A DNA stretch of 36,670 bases from Myxococcales bacterium. Its GTDB lineage: Bacteria; Myxococcota_A; Polyangia; Fen-1088. Made by a program: the position numbers and the translations under genes. The stretch covers positions 1 to 36,670 of the forward strand of contig JANXXE010000042.1 of assembly GCA_025350815.1 (NCBI GenBank), read 5' to 3'. The notes beneath the pieces are model-generated. The model ran no database searches and was not told the DNA's origin. It saw only the letters and a program-made list of their open reading frames with translations. Positions 7,968-17,704 of the stretch are shown here, one piece after another; position 1 is the stretch's first letter, and each line of letters begins with the position of its first letter.

Positions 7968-8534
7968 TCGCGCTTCGAACGTCTTGATGGCGTCGTCCTG
8001 CGACAGCAGGAACTGCAGTTCGTCGATGCCGTTCAGCAGGCAGTAGCGCGCGAAGGGCTCGACCGAGAACTTGGCGGTCGTCCCGTCGGGCAGCGCGATG
8101 GTCTGCGTTTCCAGGGAAATGGTCACGGTAGTACCCGGGGCGGCGACCAGGTGGCCGTGAAGGGCCTGGTCGACGATGATGGGCAGAAGGCCGTTCTTCA
8201 GCGCGTTGCTGCGAAAGATGTCTGCGATGGTGGTGCTGACGACCGCGCGAAAGCCATAGTCGTACAGCGCCCAGGGGGCGTGTTCGCGCGACGAGCCGCA
8301 GCCGAAATTGTCGCCGGCCACCAGCACGGAGGCGCCCTGGGCCTCGGGCCGGTTCAGGACGAAGTCGGCCTTGGGCTGGCCGCTTCCGTCATAGCGCCAG
8401 TCGGAGAAAAGCTGCTTGCCCAGGCCCTGCTTGGACGTGGTCTTCAGAAACCGCGCGGGGATGATCTGATCGGTGTCCACGTTCTCGATGGGCAGGACGA
8501 CGGTCTTCGACGAAAAGGTGCGAATGGCTTCCAT
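7956..8534 (-). CDS. leuD: 3-isopropylmalate dehydratase small subunit
   Basis: At 192 residues, the size and motifs are those of Leu[16 protein letters not shown] near residues 17-31, [17 protein letters not shown] near 90-106 and [16 protein letters not shown] near 118-133. With LeuC it isomerises 2-isopropylmalate to 3-isopropylmalate, and it can also convert citramalate to beta-methylmalate when a citramalate synthase is present, as it is here. It starts 5 bases after the leuC stop, consistent with one transcript and a heterodimer. The frame remains open upstream to 9266, but that part lies over leuC in another frame and is rejected. The end overlaps the moaD-like gene by 12 bases. Confidence 0.95.
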   Translation of the reverse strand: MEAIRTFSSKTVVLPIENVDTDQIIPARFLKTTSKQGLGKQLFSDWRYDGSGQPKADFVLNRPEAQGASVLVAGDNFGCGSSREHAPWALYDYGFRAVVSTTIADIFRSNALKNGLLPIIVDQALHGHLVAAPGTTVTISLETQTIALPDGTTAKFSVEPFARYCLLNGIDELQFLLSQDDAIKTFEARSSA

Positions 8535-8539
8535 GTGAT

Positions 8540-9940
8540 TTATCCCAGAAGTGTACGGGCGTCCGTGATTTTGCCGGTGATGGCGGCGGCGGCGGCGGTC
8601 AGGGGACTGGCGAGGAAGGTCCGGCCCCCGGCACCCTGTCGCCCCTCGAAGTTGCGGTTGCTGGTGCTGACGGCGTACTGGCCCGGGGCCAGCTGGTCGC
8701 CGTTCATGGCGATGCACATCGAACAGCCCGCCTCGCGCCAGTCGGCGCCGGCGTCGCGGAAGATCTTGTCCAGCCCCTCGGCCTCGGCCTGCTTCTTGAT
8801 TCGCTGCGACCCCGGCACGATCAACGCGCGGACGTTCTTGGCGACCTTGTGTCCGCGGAACACAGTGGCGGCCTGCCGCAGGTCCGAGATGCGCGAATTG
8901 GTGCAGCTGCCGATGAAGACCACGTCGATGCCGTGGCCCAGCAGTGACTGATGGGCTTTGAGGCCCATGTACGCCAGCGCCTTTTCGTCCGAGGCGCCCT
9001 TCGGCGCAGGGACCGACGCACCGATGGCCATGCCCATTCCCGGATTGGTGCCGTAGGTGATCATGGGTTCCAGCGTCGCGGCGTCGAAGTGTTCTTCGCG
9101 GTCGAAGGTGGCGCCCTCGTCGCCCGGCAGCAGTTTCCATGCGGCCACGGCCTTGTCCCAGGCTGCGCCTTGCGGGGCGCGCGGCCGGCCGGCCAGATAC
9201 TGGTACGTGGTTTCGTCGGGGGCGATCATGCCCGCGCGCGCGCCGGCCTCGATTGACATATTGCAAACGGTCATGCGCTCTTCCATCGACAGCGCGCGAA
9301 TGGCCGGGCCACGGTATTCGATGACGTGTCCGGTGCCGCCGCCGATGCCAAGGCGCGCGATCACCGCCAGGATCAGATCCTTGGCCGTGACGCCGTGGCG
9401 CAGGGTGCCATCGACGGTGACCGCCAATGTCTTCGGCCGCTGTTGCAGCAACGACTGCGTCGCCAGTACGTGGGACACTTCGCTGGTCCCGATGCCGAAG
9501 GCCAGCGCGCCGAACGCACCGTGCGTGCTGGTGTGGCTATCGCCGCAGACGATGGTCATGCCGGGCTGGGTCACGCCCAATTCGGGGCCGATGACGTGCA
9601 CTATCCCCTGGCCGTCGCTGCCCAGCGCGTGCAGCTCGATGCCGAAGTCGCCGCAATTGGTCTCCAGCTGGCCGATTTGCTTGGCCGCCTGCGCGTCGAG
9701 AATCGGAATGCGGCCGTCAGACCCGCGTGGCGTGGTCGGCGTCGAGTGATCCATCGTCGCGACCGTCCGCTCGGGCCGGCGCACGCGCAGTTTGGCGTCG
9801 CGCAGAATCGTGAAGGCCTGGGGCGACGTCACCTCGTGAATCAGGTGCAGGTCGATATAAATGACGGCCGGGGTATCAGATGTCGCGGGGAGGACGACGT
9901 GGGCGTCCCAGAGCTTCTCGAACAGCGTGCGCGGTTTCAT
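8540..9940 (-). CDS. leuC: 3-isopropylmalate dehydratase large subunit
   Basis: A 466-residue aconitase-superfamily protein of the normal bacterial LeuC length. It begins [16 protein letters not shown] and has [14 protein letters not shown] near residues 30-43, [13 protein letters not shown] near 130-142, GSCTNSR near 345 and CSMCIAMN near 405. The Cys in GSCTNSR and the two in CSMC are the expected ligands of the [4Fe-4S] cluster. It acts in the cytoplasm with LeuD. It lies 30 bases downstream of cimA and 5 bases upstream of leuD, so the cluster is arranged for the citramalate and leucine branches. Nothing is missing from the active site. Confidence 0.96.
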   Translation of the reverse strand: MKPRTLFEKLWDAHVVLPATSDTPAVIYIDLHLIHEVTSPQAFTILRDAKLRVRRPERTVATMDHSTPTTPRGSDGRIPILDAQAAKQIGQLETNCGDFGIELHALGSDGQGIVHVIGPELGVTQPGMTIVCGDSHTSTHGAFGALAFGIGTSEVSHVLATQSLLQQRPKTLAVTVDGTLRHGVTAKDLILAVIARLGIGGGTGHVIEYRGPAIRALSMEERMTVCNMSIEAGARAGMIAPDETTYQYLAGRPRAPQGAAWDKAVAAWKLLPGDEGATFDREEHFDAATLEPMITYGTNPGMGMAIGASVPAPKGASDEKALAYMGLKAHQSLLGHGIDVVFIGSCTNSRISDLRQAATVFRGHKVAKNVRALIVPGSQRIKKQAEAEGLDKIFRDAGADWREAGCSMCIAMNGDQLAPGQYAVSTSNRNFEGRQGAGGRTFLASPLTAAAAAITGKITDARTLLG

Positions 9941-9970
9941 TCGACTCCGTCCTGTGTTGCGGGTGCGACC

Positions 9971-11548
9971 CTAGGCCTTGGCGACCTGACGCGCGGCCGT
10001 CCGCGCGCGGGCAAGGGGCAGCTCTAATGCATCGGCGAGCGCTTCGCAACTGGCTTCGATGATGTTCGGCGACACGCCGATGGTGCTCCAGCGCTCATGG
10101 CCCAGCGTCGCCTCGACCAGCACGCGGGTCTTGGCGCCAGTCGCCGCCTCGGGGTCGAGGATGCGGACCTTGTAGTCGACCAGACGCACCTCCCGCAGCA
10201 GCGGGTAAAAGGCATCCAGCGCCTTGTGAAAGGCCTGATCCAGCGCGTGCACGGGGCCCGCGCCCTCGGCGACGGTGTGGACAGTCTCGTCGCCGACTTT
10301 TACCTTCAATGTGGCCTCGACGAACATCTCGCTGCCGCGCCGTCGCTCGGAAATCACGACGACGTCCAGGATCTCGAACGCCGGGGCGTACGCGCTGTTG
10401 CTGCGCCGAACCAGCAGTTCGAAGGATCCCTCTGCGGCTTCAAATTGATAGCCGCGGTTTTCCAGTTCCTTGACCCGCTTGAGCACCTCGCGCTCGTTGC
10501 CACCCGCGTCAGTGCCTAGCTCAGTCGCGCGCAGGCGCACATTGCCCCGGCCCGACAGCTCGGAGACCACGACGTGGCGCAGATTGCCGACCCGCTCGGG
10601 CGGGACGTGTTCATAACTTTCGGTCAGCTTCTCGACGGCCGCAACGTGCGCGCCACCCTTGTGCGCGAACGCCGAGCTACCGACGTAGGGCGCGTGCGCC
10701 CGCGGCCGGATGTTCGCTATTTCGCTGATGGTGCGCGACACCTCGGTCAGGCGCGACAGGTTCGCCTCCGAGACGCAGCGTCGGTCCATCTTCAATTGCA
10801 GGGCCGGGATGATCGAGATCAGGTTGGCGTTTCCGCAGCGCTCGCCCCAGCCATTGATCGTGCCTTGTACTTGCAGACAGCCCGCCTCGACGGCCGCCAG
10901 GGCGTTGGCCACCGCCATGTCGCTGTCGTTGTGCGTGTGGATGCCAAGGCGCGTGGGGAAGTTCTTCTTCACGACGCCGACGACCTCGGTGATGAAGCTG
11001 GGCAGGCTGCCGCCGTTGGTGTCACACATCGTCAGCCAATCGGCGCCGGCCTGAACCGCCGCCCGCAGCGAGGCCAGTGCATATTCCGGGTTGGCGCGGT
11101 AGCCGTCGAAGAAATGCTCGGCGTCGTAGATGACTTCTTTGCCGGCCTGCTTGAGGTGCGCGACCGTGTCGCCGATCATCGCCAGGTTTTCCTCGGCCGT
11201 CGTGCCGAGAACCTGAGTGACGTGCAGGATGGACGACTTGCCGTAGATGCACACCGCCGGGGTATGCGAATCCACCAGCGCTCTGACGTTGGGATCGCTT
11301 GCCGCCTGTCCGCCCGCCTTGCGCGTGCTGCCGAAGGCCGTCAGCTTGGCGTGCTTCAGCTTCAGGTCGCGGGCGCGCTGGAAGAATTCGATGTCCTTGG
11401 GGTTCGACCCCGGGTAGCCGCCCTCGATGAAATGAATGCCGAATCCATCCAGAATCCCCGTGATCTTCAGCTTGTCCTCGACCGAGAGGCTGAGGCCTTC
11501 ACTTTGGGTTCCGTCGCGCAGGGTGGTGTCGAAAAGATGGATGTTCAT
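9971..11548 (-). CDS. cimA: (R)-citramalate synthase
   Basis: A 525-residue member of the HMGL/isopropylmalate-synthase family. DTTLRDGTQSEG lies at residues 7-18, IEGGYPGSNPKD near 41-52, HTHNDSDMAVANAL near 209-222 and a LeuA-type regulatory domain occupies the last ~130 residues. The stretch YDAEHFFDGYRANPEYAL is characteristic of the CimA type (TIGR00977-like) and not of LeuA. The reaction joins pyruvate and acetyl-CoA to (R)-citramalate, the threonine-independent route to 2-oxobutyrate and isoleucine. Its location next to leuCD, whose products carry out the following step, supports this. The gap to thrC upstream is 74 bases. Substrate preference versus isopropylmalate or homocitrate synthase is inferred. 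Confidence 0.93.
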   Translation of the reverse strand: MNIHLFDTTLRDGTQSEGLSLSVEDKLKITGILDGFGIHFIEGGYPGSNPKDIEFFQRARDLKLKHAKLTAFGSTRKAGGQAASDPNVRALVDSHTPAVCIYGKSSILHVTQVLGTTAEENLAMIGDTVAHLKQAGKEVIYDAEHFFDGYRANPEYALASLRAAVQAGADWLTMCDTNGGSLPSFITEVVGVVKKNFPTRLGIHTHNDSDMAVANALAAVEAGCLQVQGTINGWGERCGNANLISIIPALQLKMDRRCVSEANLSRLTEVSRTISEIANIRPRAHAPYVGSSAFAHKGGAHVAAVEKLTESYEHVPPERVGNLRHVVVSELSGRGNVRLRATELGTDAGGNEREVLKRVKELENRGYQFEAAEGSFELLVRRSNSAYAPAFEILDVVVISERRRGSEMFVEATLKVKVGDETVHTVAEGAGPVHALDQAFHKALDAFYPLLREVRLVDYKVRILDPEAATGAKTRVLVEATLGHERWSTIGVSPNIIEASCEALADALELPLARARTAARQVAKA

Positions 11549-11596
11549 GGCGTATTCACCGAAGGGAAGCCCGTTAAGTTAGCAGACTTGGCCCCG

Positions 11597-11621
11597 GGGC
11601 GCGCCCTGTCGCTGCGCGCCC
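11597..11621 (-). other. GC hairpin just after thrC
   Basis: A 7-base perfect stem (GGGCGCG with CGCGCCC, 11597-11603 and 11615-11621) around an 11-base loop begins one base past the thrC stop codon in the direction of transcription. No U-run follows, so it is not a standard intrinsic terminator. It could weaken read-through into cimA or stabilise the thrC mRNA end. Confidence 0.3.
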
Positions 11622-11622
11622 G

Positions 11623-12957
11623 TCAGGCCTGCAGCAGGCGGCGGACATTTTCGCGCACCGCACCGTAGTCATTCGCCAGCAGCGTCGGGCGGTTGGCGTA
11701 GCGGCACTCGGGAACATCCGGCAGCTTCGATTCGTGGTAGCCGACCTTGAAGTCGGTGAATTTCAGGCCGTTGGCCGTGCTGATGACGACCACGGTTTCG
11801 CTTTTCTTGATGGTGCCGGCCGCCAGCAGCTTTTCCAGCGCGGCCAGTGCGACCCCGGTGTGCGGGCAGTTGAACATGCCCGTGGCGTCGGCGCGCGCGG
11901 CGGCATCCGCAAGTTCGGCTTCCGATGCCTGCTCGACGACACCGTTGACCTCTTTCAGGGCGCGAATCGCCTTGTTGATGCTGACCGGATTGCCGATCTG
12001 GATGGCCGAGGCCAGCGTGTTCTTGGGCACCATCGCCTCGAAGTGCGCGAAGCCGTTCTTGAACGATGCGTACAGCGGATTGGCTGCCTGCGCCTGCGCT
12101 ACGCAAATGCGCGGCATTTTCGTGATGACGCCCAGTTCCCGCATCATGTTCAACCCGGCGCCAAGCGCACTGACGTTGCCGAGGTTGCCGCCCGGGATGA
12201 TCAGCCAATCGGGCACGCGCCAGTCGAACTGTTGCACGATCTCGATCGCGACGGTCTTCTGCCCCTCGAGGCGCAGCGAGTTCATGCTGTTGGCGAGATA
12301 CACGCCCTCCTCGGCGGCGAGGCGCTGCACCAGGGCCATGCAGTCGTCGAAGTTTCCATCGATGGCCAGCACGCTGGCGCCGTTGGCCAGCGGCTGAACC
12401 AGCTGCGCGGTCGACACCTTCCCGCGTGGCAAGATCACGAGAGCGCGCACATTCGCCGCCGCCGCATAGGCTGCCAGCGCCGCCGAGGTATCACCGGTCG
12501 AGGCGCAGGCCACGGCGGACACCGGCTTGCCGTCGGCGATCATCTGCTTGACGGCGGACACCAGCACCGTCATGCCCAGATCCTTGAATGAACCGGTATG
12601 CGAGTTGCCGCAGAGTTTGATCCACAGGTCTTCGAGGCCCAACTCCCGGCCGTAGCGTTGCGCCCAGAACAGGTTGCTGCCGCCCTCGAACATGGACACG
12701 ACGTTTTCGTCGCGAATATGCGGGTGTACCCATTCGCGCTTGCCCCAGACACCCGAGCCGTGCGGCCACTGCGTGCGCTGGAAGCGATCCTCGAACAGCT
12801 TGATCCATTCGGCGGCCGAGCGCTGGCGCAGCGCCGCCAAGTCGTGGTGCACCTCCAGCAGGTTGCTGCAGCGGGGACAGCGGTAGATCACCTCGTCGAG
12901 GGGATACGTCCCGGCGCAACCGGCGATGCAACGAAAATGGGCGGCAAGGGGCAACAT
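11623..12957 (-). CDS. thrC: Threonine synthase
   Basis: A 444-residue PLP enzyme that converts O-phosphohomoserine to threonine in the cytoplasm. An N-terminal Cys pair (CIAGCAG, CPRC near residues 9-30) precedes the fold, as in the longer threonine synthases. [11 protein letters not shown] carries the PLP-binding Lys at residue 125, followed by [15 protein letters not shown] near 155-169. [13 protein letters not shown] and the C-terminal [16 protein letters not shown] stretch complete the pattern. It is divergent from the fused aspartate kinase-homoserine dehydrogenase gene across 89 bases and upstream of cimA on the same strand, so threonine and isoleucine supply are grouped here. Homoserine kinase is not present. 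Confidence 0.95.
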   Translation of the reverse strand: MLPLAAHFRCIAGCAGTYPLDEVIYRCPRCSNLLEVHHDLAALRQRSAAEWIKLFEDRFQRTQWPHGSGVWGKREWVHPHIRDENVVSMFEGGSNLFWAQRYGRELGLEDLWIKLCGNSHTGSFKDLGMTVLVSAVKQMIADGKPVSAVACASTGDTSAALAAYAAAANVRALVILPRGKVSTAQLVQPLANGASVLAIDGNFDDCMALVQRLAAEEGVYLANSMNSLRLEGQKTVAIEIVQQFDWRVPDWLIIPGGNLGNVSALGAGLNMMRELGVITKMPRICVAQAQAANPLYASFKNGFAHFEAMVPKNTLASAIQIGNPVSINKAIRALKEVNGVVEQASEAELADAAARADATGMFNCPHTGVALAALEKLLAAGTIKKSETVVVISTANGLKFTDFKVGYHESKLPDVPECRYANRPTLLANDYGAVRENVRRLLQA

Positions 12958-13046
12958 GGCGGGAATCTAACGACTGCCGGCGCAAAATCCCAGCGGGATC
13001 CGCCGAGGCGGCCGCATGATTTCCCGTCGCTCGCCCCGTCGTAGTA
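12958..13046. promoter_or_regulatory. Divergent intergenic region between thrC and the AK-HSD gene
   Basis: These 89 bases must contain the promoters for both genes. Two small inverted repeats are visible: ATCCC/GGGAT with a 3-base loop at 12987-12999, and CCGCC/GGCGG with a 2-base loop at 13000-13011. No leader peptide with repeated Thr or Ile codons is seen, so attenuation of the enterobacterial type is not supported. The repeats could bind a regulator, but nothing identifies one. Confidence 0.35.
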
Positions 13047-15605
13047 ATGTGGGCGCCCTTTTTCATGGCACGTACAACGCAAAAACGGACCGGGCGGGGC
13101 ATCGAGGTTTATAAGTTTGGCGGCGCCGCCCTGTGCGACGGTGCGGCCTTCAAGCACGCGGCCAGCATCGCCGCTGCCTGTACCGGGTCGCTGGTCACGG
13201 TGTGTTCGGCGCCCGCGGGCGTAACAGATCTGTTGCTGGAAGTTGCCGAGCGCGCGCGCCGTGGGGAAGAGCAGAAGGCGACCGCGGCGATCCGCGCCCT
13301 GCGCGACAAGTTCAACACCCTGCTGGGATCGCTGGGCGCGACGGGGTCGACGCGAAGCGACCTTTCGGCCGCCATCAAGGCGTCGATGGACGAACTTGCC
13401 ACCTTGGCGCAGGGCCTGCTGGTACTGCGCGAGTTGACGCCGCGAACCAGCGATCTGGTGGTGTCGCGCGGCGAGCGGCTGGGCGCGCAGATCTTCTGTG
13501 CGGCGCTGCGCGGGGCGGGATTGCAAGCCGAGGTCGTCGATGCCCTGGACGTCGTGATCACCGACGGTCCCTTCGGCGGCGCTGCGCCCAACCTGGACCT
13601 GACGGATCGCACGGCCCGGCGGCGGCTGCGGCCCCTCATCGCGGCGCGTGTTGTGCCGGTGGTACCCGGGTTCCTGGGCGCATTGTCGGCCGATGGCGAC
13701 GAGCACGGGCCGGCGGTGGCTACGCTGGGGCGCGGCGGAACCGACCTGACGGCGACGCTGATGGCGCGTGCCCTGGGTGCGTCGCGCGTGACGCTGTGGA
13801 AGGACGTGCAGGGCCTGCTGACCGCCGATCCGCGCGTGGTGCCCGACGCGCGCGTGATCCCGCAGCTGAACGTGCGCGAGGCGGCTGAACTGGCCTATTA
13901 CGGCGCCAAGGTCTTGCACCCGCGGGCGCTGGTCCCCATGACGGGGAAAAGCATCCCGGTGTTCGTACGGCCGTTTGCAACGCCGGACGCGCCGGGCACC
14001 GAGATATCGACGCGGCGCACGCTGGATCGTTATCCGGTCAAGGCCCTGTCGGCGGTGTCGGGGCAGGCGCTGGTGACTGTTGCCGGCCGCGGCCTTCTCG
14101 GGGTGCCCGGGGTGGCCGCGCGGACTTTCGCCACGCTGTCGGCGCACGGTATGTCCGTGTCGCTGATAACGCAGTCTTCGTCCGAGCAGTCCATCTGCTT
14201 CACCGTGCCCGAGCGCGACGCCCGCGCCGCCCACGATCACCTGGCGCGCGCGTTTCGCGAGGAGATCTCGCGGCGCGAGGTCGACAGCATCCAGGTCCAG
14301 CCCGGCATGGCCACCGTCGCCGTCGTGGGCCTGGGCATGGCGGGGACGCCCGGTATCGCCGCACGCGTGTTCTCGTCGCTGGTCGGCTCGGGCATCAATC
14401 TTGTCGCCATCGCGCAAGGGTCGTCCGAGCTGAACATCTCGTTCGTCGTGGCGGCAGCCCAGGCGGCCGAGGCGCAGCGGCGCATACACGCGGCTTTTCA
14501 GCTGGCGAAAATCGGCGGCGGCGCGGTGTCCGGTGCGCAGACGATGGACATCGTACTGCTGGGCTTCGGTCAGATTGGCCGCACGCTGGCGCCCATGCTG
14601 GCCCGCCGGCCAAAGGGCGTTCACACGCGCCTTGTGGCCGTTGTCGATCGCACGGGTTTTGTCTTCGGCGCCGCGGGTATTGCGGCTCGTCGACTGAAGC
14701 AACTTTCAGCCTGGAAGGTCGCGGGCCAGCCGCTGGCCGGGGCACCCGACGGACACAAGGCAACGGCCGCGCAAGCCATTGCCTTCCTGGCGCGGCACGC
14801 CCTGGCGCGACCGGTGCTGGTCGATGTGACCGCTGACGAGACGGGCGCGCTGCTGGTCAGTGCGCTTGAGGGCGGCATGGATGTCGTGATGGCCAACAAG
14901 AGGCCGCTTTCGGGCGCCCGCGCGGACGGGGCCCGCATGCGCGCCGTCGCCGAGGCGCACGGACGTCGGCTGCGCTTCGAGGCCACCGTCGGGGCGGGCC
15001 TGCCCATCCTCGACACCTATCGCAAGCTGGTCGAATCGGGCGATCGTGTGTTGAAGATCGAAGGTTGCGTGTCGGGCACGCTGGGATTCTTGCTGACCGA
15101 ATTGACGCGCGGGAGGCCTTTTTCGCAGTCGCTGACTGCGGCGATGGCCAAGGGTTTCACCGAGCCGGATCCCCGCGACGATCTGTCCGGGGCGGACGTC
15201 GGTCGCAAGGCGTTGATCCTCGGGCGCTTGTTGGGTTTCGCGGGCGAGCCGAAGGATGTCTTGGTGGAGAATCTGGTTCCGCCGGCGGGCCGCAACCTGT
15301 CGAAGGACGAATTCCTGGCCCGTCTGCCCACGTTTGATGGCGAGTGGGAAAAGCGCATCGCCGCCGCGCGGGCGAAGGGCGGCGTGTTGCGCTACGTGGC
15401 GTCCGTGACCAAGACCCGTATCCGCGTCGGCCTGACGGTGGCGGACAGCCACAGCCCCTTCGCGTCGCTGAAGGGCACGGATAACCAGGTTGCCTTCACC
15501 ACCAGACGGTACAGCAGCAGTCCCCTGGTCATCACAGGGGCGGGCGCCGGCCCGGCGGTGACGGCGGGTGGCGTCCTGAACGATGTCCTCGAACTTGCCG
15601 GGTAG
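13047..15605 (+). CDS. thrA: Bifunctional aspartate kinase / homoserine dehydrogenase
   Basis: The 852-residue fusion catalyses the first and third steps from aspartate to homoserine. The kinase occupies residues 1 to ~310: VYKFGGAAL (usual form KFGGTSV), SRGERLGAQ, GRGGTDLTA and LWKDVQGLLTADPR. Two ACT domains follow (~340-490), each with a GVPGVAARTF- or GTPGIAARVF-type ligand loop, so feedback control, probably by threonine, is expected. Homoserine dehydrogenase covers ~500-852: LLGFGQIGRTLAP binds NAD(P), and MANKRPLSG contains catalytic Lys 618. The start may instead be the ATG at 13065; neither has a good Shine-Dalgarno sequence. The ThrA-like architecture is complete, and divergent thrC supports the pathway. 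Confidence 0.94.
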   Translation: MWAPFFMARTTQKRTGRGIEVYKFGGAALCDGAAFKHAASIAAACTGSLVTVCSAPAGVTDLLLEVAERARRGEEQKATAAIRALRDKFNTLLGSLGATGSTRSDLSAAIKASMDELATLAQGLLVLRELTPRTSDLVVSRGERLGAQIFCAALRGAGLQAEVVDALDVVITDGPFGGAAPNLDLTDRTARRRLRPLIAARVVPVVPGFLGALSADGDEHGPAVATLGRGGTDLTATLMARALGASRVTLWKDVQGLLTADPRVVPDARVIPQLNVREAAELAYYGAKVLHPRALVPMTGKSIPVFVRPFATPDAPGTEISTRRTLDRYPVKALSAVSGQALVTVAGRGLLGVPGVAARTFATLSAHGMSVSLITQSSSEQSICFTVPERDARAAHDHLARAFREEISRREVDSIQVQPGMATVAVVGLGMAGTPGIAARVFSSLVGSGINLVAIAQGSSELNISFVVAAAQAAEAQRRIHAAFQLAKIGGGAVSGAQTMDIVLLGFGQIGRTLAPMLARRPKGVHTRLVAVVDRTGFVFGAAGIAARRLKQLSAWKVAGQPLAGAPDGHKATAAQAIAFLARHALARPVLVDVTADETGALLVSALEGGMDVVMANKRPLSGARADGARMRAVAEAHGRRLRFEATVGAGLPILDTYRKLVESGDRVLKIEGCVSGTLGFLLTELTRGRPFSQSLTAAMAKGFTEPDPRDDLSGADVGRKALILGRLLGFAGEPKDVLVENLVPPAGRNLSKDEFLARLPTFDGEWEKRIAAARAKGGVLRYVASVTKTRIRVGLTVADSHSPFASLKGTDNQVAFTTRRYSSSPLVITGAGAGPAVTAGGVLNDVLELAG

Positions 15606-15647
15606 CGTCGCGCTGGCCGGCATGGTAGGCAACCGGTTCTTAGCACC

Positions 15648-16424
15648 ATGACCAAGAAGGCTGTACCCAAGGCCGTCGCGTCCAAGCCCGCCGCCGCGCC
15701 GTCGCCCGACAAGGCCCCGCCGCACGTTTCGATTGTCATTCCCGTCTACAACGAGGAAGGCATTCTTCAGGGGTCGGTGCTTGAACTGCGTGAGAAACTG
15801 CGGCCCTTCGGCTTCACGTATGAGCTTCTGCTGTGCGAGAACGGATCGCGCGATCGCACGGTCGAGATCGGCAAGGAATTGCAGGCCGAGTACCCGGAAG
15901 TTCGCATGCTGTCCATCGGCCAGCCGAACTACGGCATGGCAATGAAAACCGGCATTCTGGAGGCGCGCGGCGTGTTCGTGATCTGCGACGAGATTGACCT
16001 GTGCGACACCGAATTCTACGCACGCGCGCTGGCGCTGCTGGAACGCACCGAGACGGATCTTGTCGTTGGCTCGAAGGCGATGGTCGGTTCGAACGATCAG
16101 CGGCCGTTGTTTCGCCGGGCCGCCACGCGTTTTTACAACGGCCTTCTTCGGGCGGTCTGCCAGTACCGGGGTACGGACACGCATGGCCTGAAGGCCTTTC
16201 GCCGCGACGTCCTGCTGGAAACCGCCCGGCGCTGCGTGCTGGATCGCGACGTGTTCGCCAGCGAGTTCGTGATCCGCGCCCACCGCGAGCGCAAGAAGGT
16301 CGTCGAGATCCCGTTCGCCGTTCGGGAAAAGCGCCCGCCGTCCATCAACCTGGTCAAGCGCGTGCCCCACGTCCTGCGCAGCGTGGCCAAGCTGGCCGTG
16401 TCCGTGCGCCAGAATCAGGTCTGA
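15648..16424 (+). CDS. Family 2 glycosyltransferase (dolichol-phosphate-mannose-synthase-like)
   Basis: A 258-residue GT-A protein. After a Lys/Ala/Pro-rich leader of about 25 residues comes [12 protein letters not shown] (27-38), ENGSRDRT near 65-72, and an acidic stretch CDEIDLCD (113-120) in the position of the metal-binding DxD. The downstream [11 protein letters not shown] and [14 protein letters not shown] resemble polyprenyl-phosphate glycosyltransferases of the DPM1/DpgS type. No membrane helix is seen, so it probably works at the membrane surface on a lipid carrier. It follows the AK-HSD gene by 42 bases but is unrelated in function. The 3' end overlaps the convergent flavoprotein gene by 10 bases. 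Sugar donor and acceptor are unknown. Confidence 0.85.
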   Translation: MTKKAVPKAVASKPAAAPSPDKAPPHVSIVIPVYNEEGILQGSVLELREKLRPFGFTYELLLCENGSRDRTVEIGKELQAEYPEVRMLSIGQPNYGMAMKTGILEARGVFVICDEIDLCDTEFYARALALLERTETDLVVGSKAMVGSNDQRPLFRRAATRFYNGLLRAVCQYRGTDTHGLKAFRRDVLLETARRCVLDRDVFASEFVIRAHRERKKVVEIPFAVREKRPPSINLVKRVPHVLRSVAKLAVSVRQNQV

Positions 16425-17704
16425 GGCGCACCGGGCGCCCGCCAACTCGACGCAAGCGCGCGCGCCTCGACGATGTTGTCCTCGATCGAGCAGTAGGTCC
16501 ATCCGCCGTAGCGTCCGATCGAGAACACGCCCCGTGCCGCAAGCTGTTCCTTCAGGCGCCCGTGCTCCGCGATGGATTTTCGCGTGATGTGTACGTACGC
16601 CGGATCCATCACGACGGAATGGTGCGCGACCAGGTTGTGATCGGTGACGATGCCCTCGGCGCGCAGATCAGCCAGTACCCGCGCGCGCATGGCCTCGACG
16701 TCGACCGGGGCGCCGCGCGGGAATCCCAGTTCGACGTACAGGCTCATCCGATCAGTGTCGAAGATGTTGTCGTAAAAACCGATGCGGTAAAAAGACCGCT
16801 GCCGGTCCGGGTAGTACATCCAGTGCACGCCCGTCGGACCTTTTCGGTCAAAGCCCAGATTGAAGACAAGGACCTTGTTCCAGCTAAAGACCGACGCATC
16901 GTGGCCGAGGCCCGACATGCGCGCCAGGCGGTCGAAGGGCATGGATGACACCAGTCGCTCGAAGGCGATTTCGCGTTTTGTCGTGCGCACCACCTTGCGC
17001 TGCAGGTCGAGGCCGACCAGGGGCTCGTCGAGGGCCACGGCGCCGGGCCGCACCGCCGAGAACAGCGCCTTTACATACTCGATCGCGCCACCTTCAGGAT
17101 AAGTGAAGGTCGAGTTGTAGCTGCTGTTGTCGGGCTGTTTCATGTTGCGCACGATGTCCGTCAGGTTCGCGTGCGGGAAGAAGCGCCCCATGGCGTCCTT
17201 GTCCAGGGTGCCCAGATCACAGGCGTACAGCTTTTCGTTGTACGGAATAAGAAACTTTTCCGCGATCGAGCGGCCGAATCGCGCGTACAGCATTTCCTTG
17301 AAGTTGCGTTCGGGCGGCGGGGCACCATCGGGGCCGGGGGCTTGCGCGAAAAACAGATCGTGCAGGCAGTCGACGAATTCGTCCTGCGGCAGCTGGTGGA
17401 TGTTCTTCTGAAAGGGAAAATCGACGCGCCGGCCGCCGTAGGCCACGAAGGATTTCTTGTCGATGCGACGCACGCGCTGCCCGGGCATGCGCTCCGTGAG
17501 CCATGACTCGATGTCGGCGTGCTTGAAATGAAAGAAGTGACCCGAGTAGTCCCAGACGAAACCGTCGCGTTTGATGGTCTTGCAGTAACCGCCGATCTCG
17601 TGGTCGGCCTCGAGAACGACATAATCGGGATCGGGCGAGAACGCGGCGGTGGCCAGGCCACTGATCCCGGCGCCGACGATGACGGTGCCCGCGTGTTCGG
17701 TCAC
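16415..17704 (-). CDS. FAD-dependent amine-oxidase/UDP-galactopyranose-mutase-like protein
   Basis: A 429-residue flavoprotein. The N-terminal [15 protein letters not shown] (about 8-22) is a Rossmann FAD site, followed by [14 protein letters not shown], and a C-terminal [18 protein letters not shown] closes the FAD pocket. The segment [10 protein letters not shown] and [14 protein letters not shown] are typical of UGM-like and protoporphyrinogen-oxidase-like proteins found in sugar and surface-polysaccharide loci. The substrate is not determined. The GTG start at 17704 overlaps the stop codon of the upstream aminotransferase by 3 bases, which indicates translational coupling. The convergent glycosyltransferase, with a 10-base overlap, makes a carbohydrate role more plausible than haem synthesis. 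Confidence 0.82.
   Translation of the reverse strand: MTEHAGTVIVGAGISGLATAAFSPDPDYVVLEADHEIGGYCKTIKRDGFVWDYSGHFFHFKHADIESWLTERMPGQRVRRIDKKSFVAYGGRRVDFPFQKNIHQLPQDEFVDCLHDLFFAQAPGPDGAPPPERNFKEMLYARFGRSIAEKFLIPYNEKLYACDLGTLDKDAMGRFFPHANLTDIVRNMKQPDNSSYNSTFTYPEGGAIEYVKALFSAVRPGAVALDEPLVGLDLQRKVVRTTKREIAFERLVSSMPFDRLARMSGLGHDASVFSWNKVLVFNLGFDRKGPTGVHWMYYPDRQRSFYRIGFYDNIFDTDRMSLYVELGFPRGAPVDVEAMRARVLADLRAEGIVTDHNLVAHHSVVMDPAYVHITRKSIAEHGRLKEQLAARGVFSIGRYGGWTYCSIEDNIVEARALASSWRAPGAPQT

Noticed and set aside
11597-11621. Intrinsic terminator after thrC
   Set aside because: A stem is present but no U-run follows, so it is listed only as a hairpin.
14706-16502. A 598-codon open frame on the minus strand
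   Set aside because: It is antisense to the homoserine dehydrogenase domain and the glycosyltransferase, with repetitive basic composition and no motif.
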